Positions 1 to 6,189 of a stretch of DNA of 15,492 nt are shown in pieces (within the stretch, counting starts at the first letter, position 1; each line of letters begins with the position of its first letter). Source of the stretch: Bacteroidales bacterium (lineage in GTDB: Bacteria > Bacteroidota > Bacteroidia > Bacteroidales > P3). The stretch is taken from the NCBI GenBank assembly GCA_017618625.1, contig JAFZTV010000076.1:1-15492 (forward strand), read 5' to 3'. The notes beneath the pieces are model-generated. The model ran no database searches. It was given only the letters and a program-made list of their open reading frames with translations, and was not told where the DNA came from. The translations under genes were made by a program, and so were the position numbers.

Positions 1-1
1 C

Positions 2-451
2 GTGACCCTCGGAGTGAAAGACCTCGAGACTGTGGAGCGCGAGTTCAACCGCCTCATCGTCATCCCCGAGACCTACGCTGTGGAGATGTACCCCATGCTC
101 GACGGTACGGACGTCTATATCGGCGCCATCAAGGATGCCAAGTTCGGCCATCAGATATTCTTCGGCCTGGGCGGCATCTTCATCGAGGTGCTGAAAGACG
201 TGCAGAGCGCCCTCGCGCCCATCACCGCAGCCGAAGCCAAAGAGATGCTCAAGCAGCTTAAAGGCTACAAGATTCTCGAAGGCGTGCGTGGACAGGAAGG
301 CGTCAACCTCGACCTCTACGCCGACCAGATTGCTCGCGTCAGCGCACTGGTGCAGGCAGCGCCCGAGATTGCAGAAATGGACCTCAACCCGCTGCTCGGC
401 AACCCGCGCTATGTGACCGCCGTGGATGCACGCATACGCATCGAGAAATAA
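2..451 (+). CDS. Acyl-CoA synthetase (ADP-forming), C-terminal fragment
   Basis: This is the 3' end of a gene that begins left of the window; the reading frame is open from base 2 and the GTG there is an internal Val codon. The 149 residues resemble the ATP-grasp (beta-type) domain at the C-terminus of ADP-forming acetate/acyl-CoA ligases, which convert acyl-CoA, ADP and phosphate to acid, CoA and ATP in the cytoplasm. Visible family features are the strand with VEMYPMLDGTDVYIG, the FGLGGIFIEVLKDV segment typical of this ATP-grasp subfamily, and the late AEMDLNPLL motif, where the acidic and Asn residues are expected to bind Mg-ATP. The protein ends soon after this motif, as usual. The family is clear; the acyl substrate cannot be told from this fragment. 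Confidence 0.88.
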   Translation: MTLGVKDLETVEREFNRLIVIPETYAVEMYPMLDGTDVYIGAIKDAKFGHQIFFGLGGIFIEVLKDVQSALAPITAAEAKEMLKQLKGYKILEGVRGQEGVNLDLYADQIARVSALVQAAPEIAEMDLNPLLGNPRYVTAVDARIRIEK

Positions 452-470
452 GACGGTTTTTATACAAACG

Positions 471-513
471 AAAAGGGCTGGCTTCGTGTCACATCAATAC
501 GGCCGGCCCTTTT
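471..513 (+). terminator. Hairpin terminator after the acyl-CoA synthetase gene
   Basis: The arms AAAAGGGCTGGC (471-482) and GCCGGCCCTTTT (502-513) pair over 12 positions with one G-T wobble around a 19-nt loop. The 3' arm ends in TTTT. It lies 20 bp after the stop codon and just before the deaminase gene, so it probably separates the two transcripts. Confidence 0.75.
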
Positions 514-535
514 ACATTAACTAAAACTGAAACTC

Positions 536-1003
536 ATGACTCACCAAGAACTTATGCGGCAGGCAATTCGGCTTTCGGAGGAGAACGTGCAAAACGGCGG
601 CGGGCCCTTTGGCGCGGTGATTGCCAAGGACGGCGAAGTTATCGCCACTGGTGTGAACCGTGTGACCGCCAACAACGACCCCACCGCACACGCCGAGGTA
701 AGTGCCATACGCGCTGCTTGCCAAAAGGTGGAAAACTTCAAACTCGACGGCTGCGTGGTTTACAGCTCGTGCGAGCCGTGTCCGATGTGCCTCAGCGCGC
801 TCTACTGGGCGGGTGTGTCGAAGATATACTACGCCAACACCAAAGACGACGCCAAGGCGATAAATTTCGACGATTCGTTCATCTACGAGCAGCTTTCACT
901 TGAACGCAACGCCCGCAGCATCGCAAGCGAACAAATGCTGCACGACGAAGCTCAGAAAGCCTTCGAGATGTGGCGTGACAAAGAAGATAAAACGGAGTAT
1001 TAG
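536..1003 (+). CDS. guaD: Nucleoside/guanine deaminase (GuaD type, CDA fold)
   Basis: A 155-residue cytidine-deaminase-fold zinc enzyme, close in length to Bacillus GuaD (about 156 aa). The zinc-binding and catalytic motifs are intact: H52-A-E54 supplies one zinc ligand and the proton-shuttling Glu, and C82-P-M-C85 within SSCEPCPMCLSALYW supplies the two Cys ligands. The GGGPFGAVI segment near residue 21 and the helical acidic C-terminus (ending DKEDKTEY) fit the guanine deaminase branch, in which the C-terminal segment swaps between subunits. The expected reaction is guanine to xanthine plus ammonia in purine salvage. Related TadA-type or other nucleobase deaminases share the same motifs, so the substrate is inferred. 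ATG at 536 is the only sensible start; no Shine-Dalgarno is seen. It converges on lpxH. Confidence 0.85.
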   Translation: MTHQELMRQAIRLSEENVQNGGGPFGAVIAKDGEVIATGVNRVTANNDPTAHAEVSAIRAACQKVENFKLDGCVVYSSCEPCPMCLSALYWAGVSKIYYANTKDDAKAINFDDSFIYEQLSLERNARSIASEQMLHDEAQKAFEMWRDKEDKTEY

Positions 1004-1048
1004 GTGCGTGCCCACACAGTGGTCGTGCCCGACAGGGCAGTTGGTTTT

Positions 1049-1142
1049 GTTAAGTTGTGAAGTTGTAAAATTGTAAAGTTGTGAAGCGGGCAGTGTTGTC
1101 AATTCACATCTTCACATCTTAACATCTTCACATCTTCACACC
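1049..1142. repeat. Facing arms of degenerate 8-bp tandem repeats
   Basis: Between the convergent guaD and lpxH genes lie five 8-bp units on the left (GTTAAGTT, GTGAAGTT, GTAAAATT, GTAAAGTT, GTGAAGCG; 1049-1088) and five on the right in opposite sense (TTCACATC, TTCACATC, TTAACATC, TTCACATC, TTCACACC; 1103-1142). The arms are approximately complementary and could form a long imperfect hairpin. The last unit runs into the lpxH stop codon. A role as a two-way terminator is inference. Confidence 0.7.
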
Positions 1143-1897
1143 CCTTTCTTCAGTTCCAACTTCCCATCTGAATAGACGGCATAGGAGCGGTGGTCGAGCC
1201 AGTCGCCGGCGTTGACGTACTGCACGGCGGTTCCGTTTTCTATGTTTACCATCATGTCGAGCGGTGTGTGGCGGTGGCCGAAGACGCAGAAGTCGGCCGC
1301 ATCTTCCTTCAGTCGCTCTTTTATGTAAATCACTATGCCCTCGCGGTCCTCGCCCAGGTAGTGCTGCAGGCCCTCGCGCTGGTGGCGGAGCTTGTTGCTG
1401 TCGCTCCAACGGCTGGCGATGGGGAAGGTGACGCGCGGTGCGACAAAGGAGAACAAACGCTGGCACACACGGTTGCGGAACACCCGACGAAGGCGGTCAT
1501 AGTTGGGGTCGAATCCCCCGAGGCCGTCGCCATGACCTACCAGAAAGCGCTTGCCGTCGAACTCCATGATGTCGGGGTCGGAGTGCATCACCGCGCCCAC
1601 TTCGTTCTCAAGATAGTCGAAGAGCCACATGTCGTGGTTGCCTATATAGTAGTGTATCTCCACGCCGGTGTCGGCCAGCTCGGCGAGCTTGCCAAGCAGC
1701 CTCACATGTCCGCGCGGCACGACGTGCTTGTATGTGAACCAGAAGTCGAACATGTCGCCCAGCAGCACCAGACGCTTGGCGTCGGCCTTCATGGTGTCAA
1801 GCAGACGGCAGAGCGACTGTTCGCGTTCGCGGCTGTCGGCGCCCGAACCCAGATGGGCGTCGCTGACGAAATAGAGTTTATCGCGGAGGTCGTTCAT
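1136..1897 (-). CDS. lpxH: UDP-2,3-diacylglucosamine diphosphatase LpxH
   Basis: A 253-residue calcineurin-like metallophosphoesterase that cleaves UDP-2,3-diacylglucosamine to lipid X and UMP, the fourth step of lipid A synthesis, at the cytoplasmic face of the inner membrane. The two-metal motifs occur in order: SDAHLG (D13, H15), GDMFDFW (D48), GNHD (N87, H88), VGHGDG (H122) and FGHRHTP (H208, H210). Between the last two is the long helical insertion (about residues 130-185, rich in Arg and aromatic residues) that forms the lipid-binding cap in LpxH. Length is normal for Bacteroidota LpxH. Its ATG overlaps the stop of the upstream lipoprotein gene as ATGA, which implies co-transcription and coupled translation. 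All catalytic residues are present. Confidence 0.93.
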   Translation of the reverse strand: MNDLRDKLYFVSDAHLGSGADSREREQSLCRLLDTMKADAKRLVLLGDMFDFWFTYKHVVPRGHVRLLGKLAELADTGVEIHYYIGNHDMWLFDYLENEVGAVMHSDPDIMEFDGKRFLVGHGDGLGGFDPNYDRLRRVFRNRVCQRLFSFVAPRVTFPIASRWSDSNKLRHQREGLQHYLGEDREGIVIYIKERLKEDAADFCVFGHRHTPLDMMVNIENGTAVQYVNAGDWLDHRSYAVYSDGKLELKKGV

Positions 1898-2727
1898 TCG
1901 GCACCGTTGAGTGAGAAGTTTACCGCCTGAGGCTTTTTGCGCTCAACCTGATAGCGCACTCGCTCCATCACGTTCTTGAACGCCAGGGTGTGCGGGTTGT
2001 CGGCTGTCGCCTCGTTTTCTTCCAATCCTTGAAGCACCTGCTCGTAGTAGGAGAAAAGTTCGGGGTAGCGGTCAACATCGATTATGGGGTGATTGCCGTT
2101 GAAAGGCTTGTAGAGCGCGATAAGCGTGGCGAGCGAGCCGCTGTTGTCCTGCAGGAACTGGGTGACGTACATCACCTGCTCGTCGTACGCCTCGCGATAG
2201 AGCGAGTCGGTCTCTTTCTTTGCAGCGCGGTATGAGGCGGTGTCGCCCACCATTTTCAGCATGCCGTTCTCTTCGACGGTTTGGATGTTGAAACGCTCGC
2301 GGTTGGCGTGGTCGGCCGACACGATGTCGCGCAGCTTGTAGGCGCCGTAGTTGCTATAATCCTGCAGCTGCCAGAGGGTCGTCGACTCTTTCGAGCCATC
2401 GACCTTGTAGCTGAGCGAGAGGCTGTCGAACACTCCCGAGACCTTTATCTTCTCGCCCTTGTAAGGCAGCAGCACCACATAGTCAACCGCCGAGGTGTGG
2501 AGATTGTAAAAAGTCTGGTATTCGTACTTGCCGCTATAGCTGAACTTGCCTTTCTTGTCAATCTGTATCGAGTCGAGGAAATGCGGCCCGTCGGGGGTGA
2601 GCTCCTCGATATACATCATCTTCCCGGCGCCGTTGTCGATGGTGCCTTCGATGGTGAACTTGTTCTCTTTCTTGCATCCTGCGAAAAGCAGAAGCGCCGT
2701 TGCAAACAAAAGGATGTATTTTTTCAT
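1894..2727 (-). CDS. DUF4369 lipoprotein lacking its thioredoxin domain
   Basis: A 277-residue predicted lipoprotein. The start MKKYILLFATALLLFAGC places the lipobox Cys at residue 18, so it should be anchored in the envelope. Residues about 22-125 (FTIEGTIDNGAGKMMYIEE..., then FLDSIQIDKKGKFSYSG) match the DUF4369 beta domain that precedes a TlpA/AhpC-like thioredoxin domain in many Bacteroidales exported proteins, followed by a helical middle region. Here the protein stops at KPQAVNFSLNGAE, which resembles the first strand of that thioredoxin domain (usual form APDFxLxDxxG); no CxxC follows. It therefore has no visible redox site. The stop overlaps the lpxH start. It may be a genuinely shortened family member or a truncated gene fused to a new neighbour; the function is unknown. 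Confidence 0.8.
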   Translation of the reverse strand: MKKYILLFATALLLFAGCKKENKFTIEGTIDNGAGKMMYIEELTPDGPHFLDSIQIDKKGKFSYSGKYEYQTFYNLHTSAVDYVVLLPYKGEKIKVSGVFDSLSLSYKVDGSKESTTLWQLQDYSNYGAYKLRDIVSADHANRERFNIQTVEENGMLKMVGDTASYRAAKKETDSLYREAYDEQVMYVTQFLQDNSGSLATLIALYKPFNGNHPIIDVDRYPELFSYYEQVLQGLEENEATADNPHTLAFKNVMERVRYQVERKKPQAVNFSLNGAE

Positions 2728-2751
2728 ATTATATTATTTTTAACCAATAAG

Positions 2752-2790
2752 CATTAACATATCAACATATCAACCTAAAACAAATCAACC
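2752..2790. repeat. Short degenerate 8-bp tandem array
   Basis: The 65-bp gap between aroC and the DUF4369 gene contains CATTAACA, TATCAACA, TATCAACC and then looser copies (TAAAACAA, ATCAACCC). The units resemble those of the array at 3806-3862, but there is no facing inverted arm here. Confidence 0.5.
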
Positions 2791-2792
2791 CA

Positions 2793-3740
2793 TCACCGCA
2801 CATCGACAATCGTCAACGCCGCCATCGCCTCGACCACCACAGCAGCTCTCGGCACATGGCAGCGGTCGTGGCGGCCTTTCACCTCTATCATGCGCACCTC
2901 GCCTGCACCGTTGCGGCACTGGGTGAGCGGTATCTGCGTCACGACAGGATGGAAACCCACCGTGAACTCAATCGGCATGCCGTTGCTTATGCCCCCCTGG
3001 ATGCCGCCGCAATGGTTGGATAGGGTTAGTTCCGATGTCGGTTGTGCACAGTCGTTCCAGCGGTCGGCATACTCCTTGCCCGTCATCGCGGTAGCCTCCT
3101 TGCCTACGCCCATCCCGAAGCTCACAGCCGAGGGTATGGACATCATGGCGTATGCCAGGCGTGCGTTGAGGCGGTCGAACACGGGGTTGCCCACTCCTGG
3201 CTTGATGCCGAACACGGTGCAATGCACGCTGCCGCCGACGGTGTCGCCCTCCTGTGGGGTGCCGCCCACATTCCATTCCGACGTGATGCTTATGCCTTCG
3301 GCCGCCAGCAGCTGCTTGGCTATGGCGCCGGCGACGACTCTCGCCACCGTCTCGCGTGCCGACGCACGGCCTCCACCTCGATGGTCGCGGAGGCCGTATT
3401 TCTCCTGATAGGTGTAGTCGGCGTGTCCTGCCCGCTGCCATTCTTTCAGGTTGTCGTAGTCGTCGCTGCGTGTGTCGCCGTTGCGGACGAGGAAGGCAAT
3501 GGGCGTCCCGAGCGTAACGCCGTCCATGATGCCCGACTGCCACTCTATGTGGTCGCACTCTTTCCTCTCGGTGGTGTCTTCGATGCCGTCGCCACGACGG
3601 CGGGCAAGCTCCGCATCGATTTGTGCGAAGTCTATCGTCACGCCTGCGGGACAGCCGTCAATCACACCTCCCACCGATGCGCCATGCGACTCGCCGAAGG
3701 TGGTCAGACGGAAGTGTTCACCGAAAGTATTGCCAGACAT
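2793..3740 (-). CDS. aroC: Chorismate synthase, unusually short
   Basis: Chorismate synthase converts 5-enolpyruvylshikimate-3-phosphate to chorismate with reduced FMN, the last step of the shikimate pathway. The family signatures are clear: NTFGEHFRLTTFGESHG with H19, GHADYTYQEKYGLRDHRGGGR with H106, SARETVARVVAGAIAK, GGIQGGISNG, and a KGRHD element followed by VEAMAAL. The two catalytic His residues are kept. At 315 residues it is about 40 shorter than the usual 350-360. Compared with E. coli and Bacteroides proteins as I recall them, the shortening lies in the segment between about residues 155 and 170 (the CPDP helix region) and at the C-terminus, which ends at ALTIVDVR. The RRRPG motif is changed to RRRGDG and KGRHDPC to KGRHDRC. 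It is probably functional but divergent. It sits downstream of the FKBP gene and upstream of the lipoprotein/lpxH pair. Confidence 0.88.
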   Translation of the reverse strand: MSGNTFGEHFRLTTFGESHGASVGGVIDGCPAGVTIDFAQIDAELARRRGDGIEDTTERKECDHIEWQSGIMDGVTLGTPIAFLVRNGDTRSDDYDNLKEWQRAGHADYTYQEKYGLRDHRGGGRASARETVARVVAGAIAKQLLAAEGISITSEWNVGGTPQEGDTVGGSVHCTVFGIKPGVGNPVFDRLNARLAYAMMSIPSAVSFGMGVGKEATAMTGKEYADRWNDCAQPTSELTLSNHCGGIQGGISNGMPIEFTVGFHPVVTQIPLTQCRNGAGEVRMIEVKGRHDRCHVPRAAVVVEAMAALTIVDVR

Positions 3741-3747
3741 CTTGAGG

Positions 3748-3862
3748 ATTGCGTTATTGTGTAATTGTGTGATTGCGTTAGTGTGTGATTGCGTCAGCCA
3801 CTTTTACATTTCCACATTAAATAGACTTCCACATTAACACATTCCCACATTAACGCATTCAA
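3748..3862. repeat. Facing arms of degenerate 8-bp tandem repeats
   Basis: The gap between the FKBP and aroC genes holds six 8-bp units (ATTGCGTT, ATTGTGTA, ATTGTGTG, ATTGCGTT, AGTGTGTG, ATTGCGTC; 3748-3795). They are followed by units in the opposite sense (ACATTTCC, ACATTAAA, a 9-bp break, ACATTAAC, ACATTCCC, ACATTAAC, GCATTCAA; 3806-3862). The arms can pair imperfectly. The design is the same as at 1049-1142, with a different unit sequence. Confidence 0.7.
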
Positions 3863-3867
3863 ATATT

Positions 3868-4566
3868 TTATTTCGGATTTATCTCCAACAGCTCCACTTC
3901 AAACACCAGGAGCGAACCGGCTGGGATGTCGCCCACCTTGCGCTCGCCGTAGGCGAGGTTGTGGGGTATGTAGAGGATATACTTGGAGCCCTCGTCCATC
4001 AGCTGCAGGCCTTCCGTCCAGCCGGCGATGACCTGATTGAGTGCGAAGGTGATGGGCTCGCCGCGTTCCACGCTGCTGTCGAACACCTTGCCGTCGATGA
4101 GCTTGCCCGTGTAGTGCACCTTAACCTTGTCGGTGGCGGTGGGTTTCTTGCCGTTGCCGGCCTTCTTGCGGATATACGAGAGACCCGACTGGGTGGTGTA
4201 AACCGACTTGTTGTTGCGGATTTTCTCCATGTAGGCCTTTCCGGCGGCGATGTTCTTATCACATTCCAGTTTCATCTTGTCGTTCATTTGAGTTTGGAAA
4301 CGCACCATGAGGCTCTCCATCTGCTCCTGGGTGAAATAGATGTTGCCCTTGTCGGCGTTCTGAAGCGCCTGCGACACCTTTTCCACATTGAACTCTACAC
4401 CCTGACGCTGCCATTCGGTGTAGATGCTCTGACCTACGGCGTAGGAGATGGAGTCGTTGAAGGTCTTGAGCCCTTTGGCTTTCACTACGGTCATTTCCTG
4501 TGCGCATGCTATAGAGCTCAGCGCCACAGCACAGAAGAAAACTGATGATGCAATGATTTTTTTCAT
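3868..4566 (-). CDS. Exported FKBP-type peptidyl-prolyl cis-trans isomerase
   Basis: A 232-residue folding catalyst for proline-containing envelope proteins. The N-terminus MKKIIASSVFFCAVALSSIACAQE is a signal peptide with probable cleavage near A22/Q23. A lipoprotein reading with C21 is possible but the box SIAC is not canonical. Residues about 30-125 are the helical FKBP_N dimerisation region (SYAVGQSIYTEW... QMNDKMKLECDKNIAAGKAYMEKI). Residues about 130-230 form the FKBP catalytic domain, seen as VKVHYTGKLIDGKVFDSS, the IAGWTEGLQLM turn, YIPHNLAYGER and LLVFEVELLEI. This is the Mip/FkpA-like arrangement, at normal length. It is preceded by the buk terminator, so it probably has its own promoter, although I see no TAnnTTTG box in the short gap. 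Confidence 0.9.
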   Translation of the reverse strand: MKKIIASSVFFCAVALSSIACAQEMTVVKAKGLKTFNDSISYAVGQSIYTEWQRQGVEFNVEKVSQALQNADKGNIYFTQEQMESLMVRFQTQMNDKMKLECDKNIAAGKAYMEKIRNNKSVYTTQSGLSYIRKKAGNGKKPTATDKVKVHYTGKLIDGKVFDSSVERGEPITFALNQVIAGWTEGLQLMDEGSKYILYIPHNLAYGERKVGDIPAGSLLVFEVELLEINPK

Positions 4567-4584
4567 ATCGGTTGGTCGTTTCTA

Positions 4585-4616
4585 CAAAACAATGCCTGCG
4601 GCGAACCGCAGGCATT
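4585..4616 (-). terminator. Rho-independent terminator after buk
   Basis: The arms 4591-4601 (AATGCCTGCGG) and 4606-4616 pair perfectly over 11 bp with a 4-nt loop. Read on the minus strand the hairpin is followed by GTTTTG, and it lies 49 bp past the buk stop and ahead of the FKBP start. It fits termination of buk. Confidence 0.82.
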
Positions 4617-4665
4617 TGTCTTACATTATTCTAATTTTTCAATTCACTAATCTCTGGTCACCAAA

Positions 4666-5757
4666 TCACACATATTCCTTGGCCGGTACTCCGTCGAGGA
4701 TTTCCTTGCCGCAGATAGCGAGTGCCAGCATCTCGTTCTCGCCCTTGTAAATCTTCACGGGGGCAATCCAGCCAATCTGGTCGGTAATCTGAGCCATCCA
4801 AGGTTTGCTGTAGGCGATACCGCCGGTGAGGATGATGGCGTCAACCTTGCCTTTCACCACAGCGGCGAGACGGCTGATTTCGAGCGACACCTGATAGCAG
4901 AAAGCGTCCACCAGCAGCTTGCATTTCTCGTCGCCTGCGAGGGCACGTTTCTCCACTTCGTACGCGTCGTTGGTGTTGAGGTAGGCCACAAAGCCGCCCT
5001 CGGCGGTGACCATCTTCTTCACCTTCGCCATGTCGTATTTTCCGCTGAAGCAGACCTCGATAAGCTTGCTGGCGTTGATCGAGCCCGAGCGGGTGGGCGA
5101 GAAAGCGCCGAGGCCGCAGAGAGCGCGGTTCACCTCAACGCAGCGGCCGTGCTCGTGGATTCCGATGCTCACGCCGCCTCCCATGTGGGCGATGATAAGG
5201 TTCAGGTCCTCATAGTGCTTGCCCAGCTCGCGGGCATAGAGCTTGCCCGTCATCTTCTGGTTCAAGCAGTGCCAGATGACACCCTCGCGGCTGGGGTCGA
5301 GGTCAAACTCCGGATGGCCGGTGATTTTGGCGTATGCCGGACGCTCGTCCACAATGCCGGGGTCGGCTATATATGCACACTCCAAGCCAATCTCCTTGGC
5401 GATGGAGTCGCTGATCAAAGCGCCGAGGTTGCAGGCATGCTTGCCCTGGATACCGTCGTGGCACTCCTGTTTCATCAGCTCGTTCACGCGGTAGGTGCCG
5501 CTCTCGCACGGACGGGTCAAGCCGCCGCGACCCATGACTATGGCAATCTCGTCGGTTCCGATGCCGTGCTCCTTCAGCATGGCGAGGATAGCCGTCTTGC
5601 GGTAGTCGAATTGGTCGGCCACCTCCTTGTATTTCTGTATCTCCTCGATGGGGTGGGTGATGTTCTCGGTGAATACCTCTGTCTCGCCATCGTAGATGGA
5701 TGTTTTGGTAGATGTTGCGCCTGGGTTGATTACCAGGGTGTACTTCCTTGTGCTCAT
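4666..5757 (-). CDS. buk: Butyrate kinase
   Basis: A 363-residue ASKHA-fold acyl kinase that interconverts butyryl phosphate plus ADP and butyrate plus ATP in fermentation. Evidence includes the N-terminal phosphate loop VINPGATSTKTSIY (about residues 9-22), MGRGGLTRPCESGTYRVN, the DPGIVDERPAYAKITGHPE block typical of butyrate rather than acetate kinases, the AHMGGGVSIGIH nucleotide-binding strand, FSPTRSGS, and the late GGIAYSKPW segment. Length matches the family (about 355-360). No phosphate butyryltransferase gene lies beside it in this window, although ptb often does, so it may act with a distant ptb or on other short-chain acyl phosphates. It has its own promoter box at 5797-5804 and its own terminator. 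Confidence 0.92.
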   Translation of the reverse strand: MSTRKYTLVINPGATSTKTSIYDGETEVFTENITHPIEEIQKYKEVADQFDYRKTAILAMLKEHGIGTDEIAIVMGRGGLTRPCESGTYRVNELMKQECHDGIQGKHACNLGALISDSIAKEIGLECAYIADPGIVDERPAYAKITGHPEFDLDPSREGVIWHCLNQKMTGKLYARELGKHYEDLNLIIAHMGGGVSIGIHEHGRCVEVNRALCGLGAFSPTRSGSINASKLIEVCFSGKYDMAKVKKMVTAEGGFVAYLNTNDAYEVEKRALAGDEKCKLLVDAFCYQVSLEISRLAAVVKGKVDAIILTGGIAYSKPWMAQITDQIGWIAPVKIYKGENEMLALAICGKEILDGVPAKEYV

Positions 5758-5796
5758 ATTTTATTTAATGTTAATGATTCTTAAATTTTCAATGTG

Positions 5797-5828
5797 CAAA
5801 GATAATAAAAAAATCTGAATATAACACA
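5797..5828 (-). promoter_or_regulatory. Putative buk promoter (Bacteroidota type)
   Basis: On the minus strand TATCTTTG (5804-5797) matches the Bacteroidota -7 consensus TAnnTTTG. Twenty bp upstream is TGTG (5828-5825), one base off the TTTG -33 element. The inferred start of transcription is near 5790, giving a leader of about 30 nt before the ATG at 5757. Confidence 0.65.
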
Positions 5829-5836
5829 ACACAACC

Positions 5837-5866
5837 TCCCATTGTGGAAAAGATACCCTTTTTGTT
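5837..5866. repeat. Left copy of a perfect 30-bp direct repeat
   Basis: All 30 bases are identical, in the same orientation, to 13630-13659 (core TTGTGGAAAAGATACCC). This copy lies 8 bp upstream of the putative -33 position of the buk promoter. Together the two copies bracket the six-gene cluster. It may be an attachment-type or recombination repeat, or an upstream regulatory site shared by two promoters. Confidence 0.85.
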
Positions 5867-6113
5867 GAAAAAAAAAACATGTGGATAGCAGGCAGATGTA
5901 CTTGGTTCAATTTTTTACCGTGAGCTTATTCGGAGGGAAACAAGTTGAATATTGGATTTTGAAAATACACCGAGAGACAAGTGGACGTTAGGAGGTAGCG
6001 AGGTGGCGTTAGGTAGTAGCTGGATAAGCGATGAGAAACAATTTGATTTTTGGATAGCGTTATCAACAGATTGATATGTACAAATAGCTATTATAAAAAT
6101 CCTCTATATACAC

Positions 6114-6158
6114 AAAAAAAGACAGAACCAGCCATTTTATAAAAGAATGACTGGTTCT
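6114..6158 (-). terminator. Rho-independent terminator of the central cluster
   Basis: Stem arms 6124-6136 and 6146-6158 (AGAACCAG...CTGGTTCT with the adjoining CATT/AATG) pair over 13 positions with one mismatch and a 9-nt loop. Read on the minus strand a run of seven T follows three bases later (6120-6114). It lies 32 bp past the stop of the bactofilin-like gene, so it ends the cluster. Confidence 0.85.
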
Positions 6159-6189
6159 ATACCATAACTTAACCTATTTCAGTTCAGTC

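Larger units (their letters stand above)
5758..6189. other. Gene-free 432-bp gap between the cluster and buk
   Basis: I see no credible gene here. From left to right it holds the buk leader and promoter, the left copy of the 30-bp direct repeat, an A-run (about 5868-5877), an imperfect 13-bp direct repeat (GTTAGGAGGTAGC near 5987 and GTTAGGTAGTAGC near 6008), and the terminator of the bactofilin-like gene. The AT-rich middle portion has no other recognisable signal. Confidence 0.6.

Noticed and set aside
1049..1142. The facing periodic arrays as a CRISPR array
   Set aside because: Units are 8 bp with no unique spacers and change sense midway; there are no cas genes.
1190..1930. A 246-residue plus-strand reading frame opposite lpxH
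   Set aside because: It is the antisense shadow of lpxH, whose metal-binding motifs and codon use are clear; the shadow has no recognisable domain.
3042..3764. A 240-residue plus-strand reading frame opposite aroC
   Set aside because: It mirrors the GC-rich aroC codons; chorismate synthase signatures on the other strand decide the matter.
5149..5784. A 211-residue plus-strand reading frame opposite buk
   Set aside because: It is antisense to a complete butyrate kinase and runs through its promoter.
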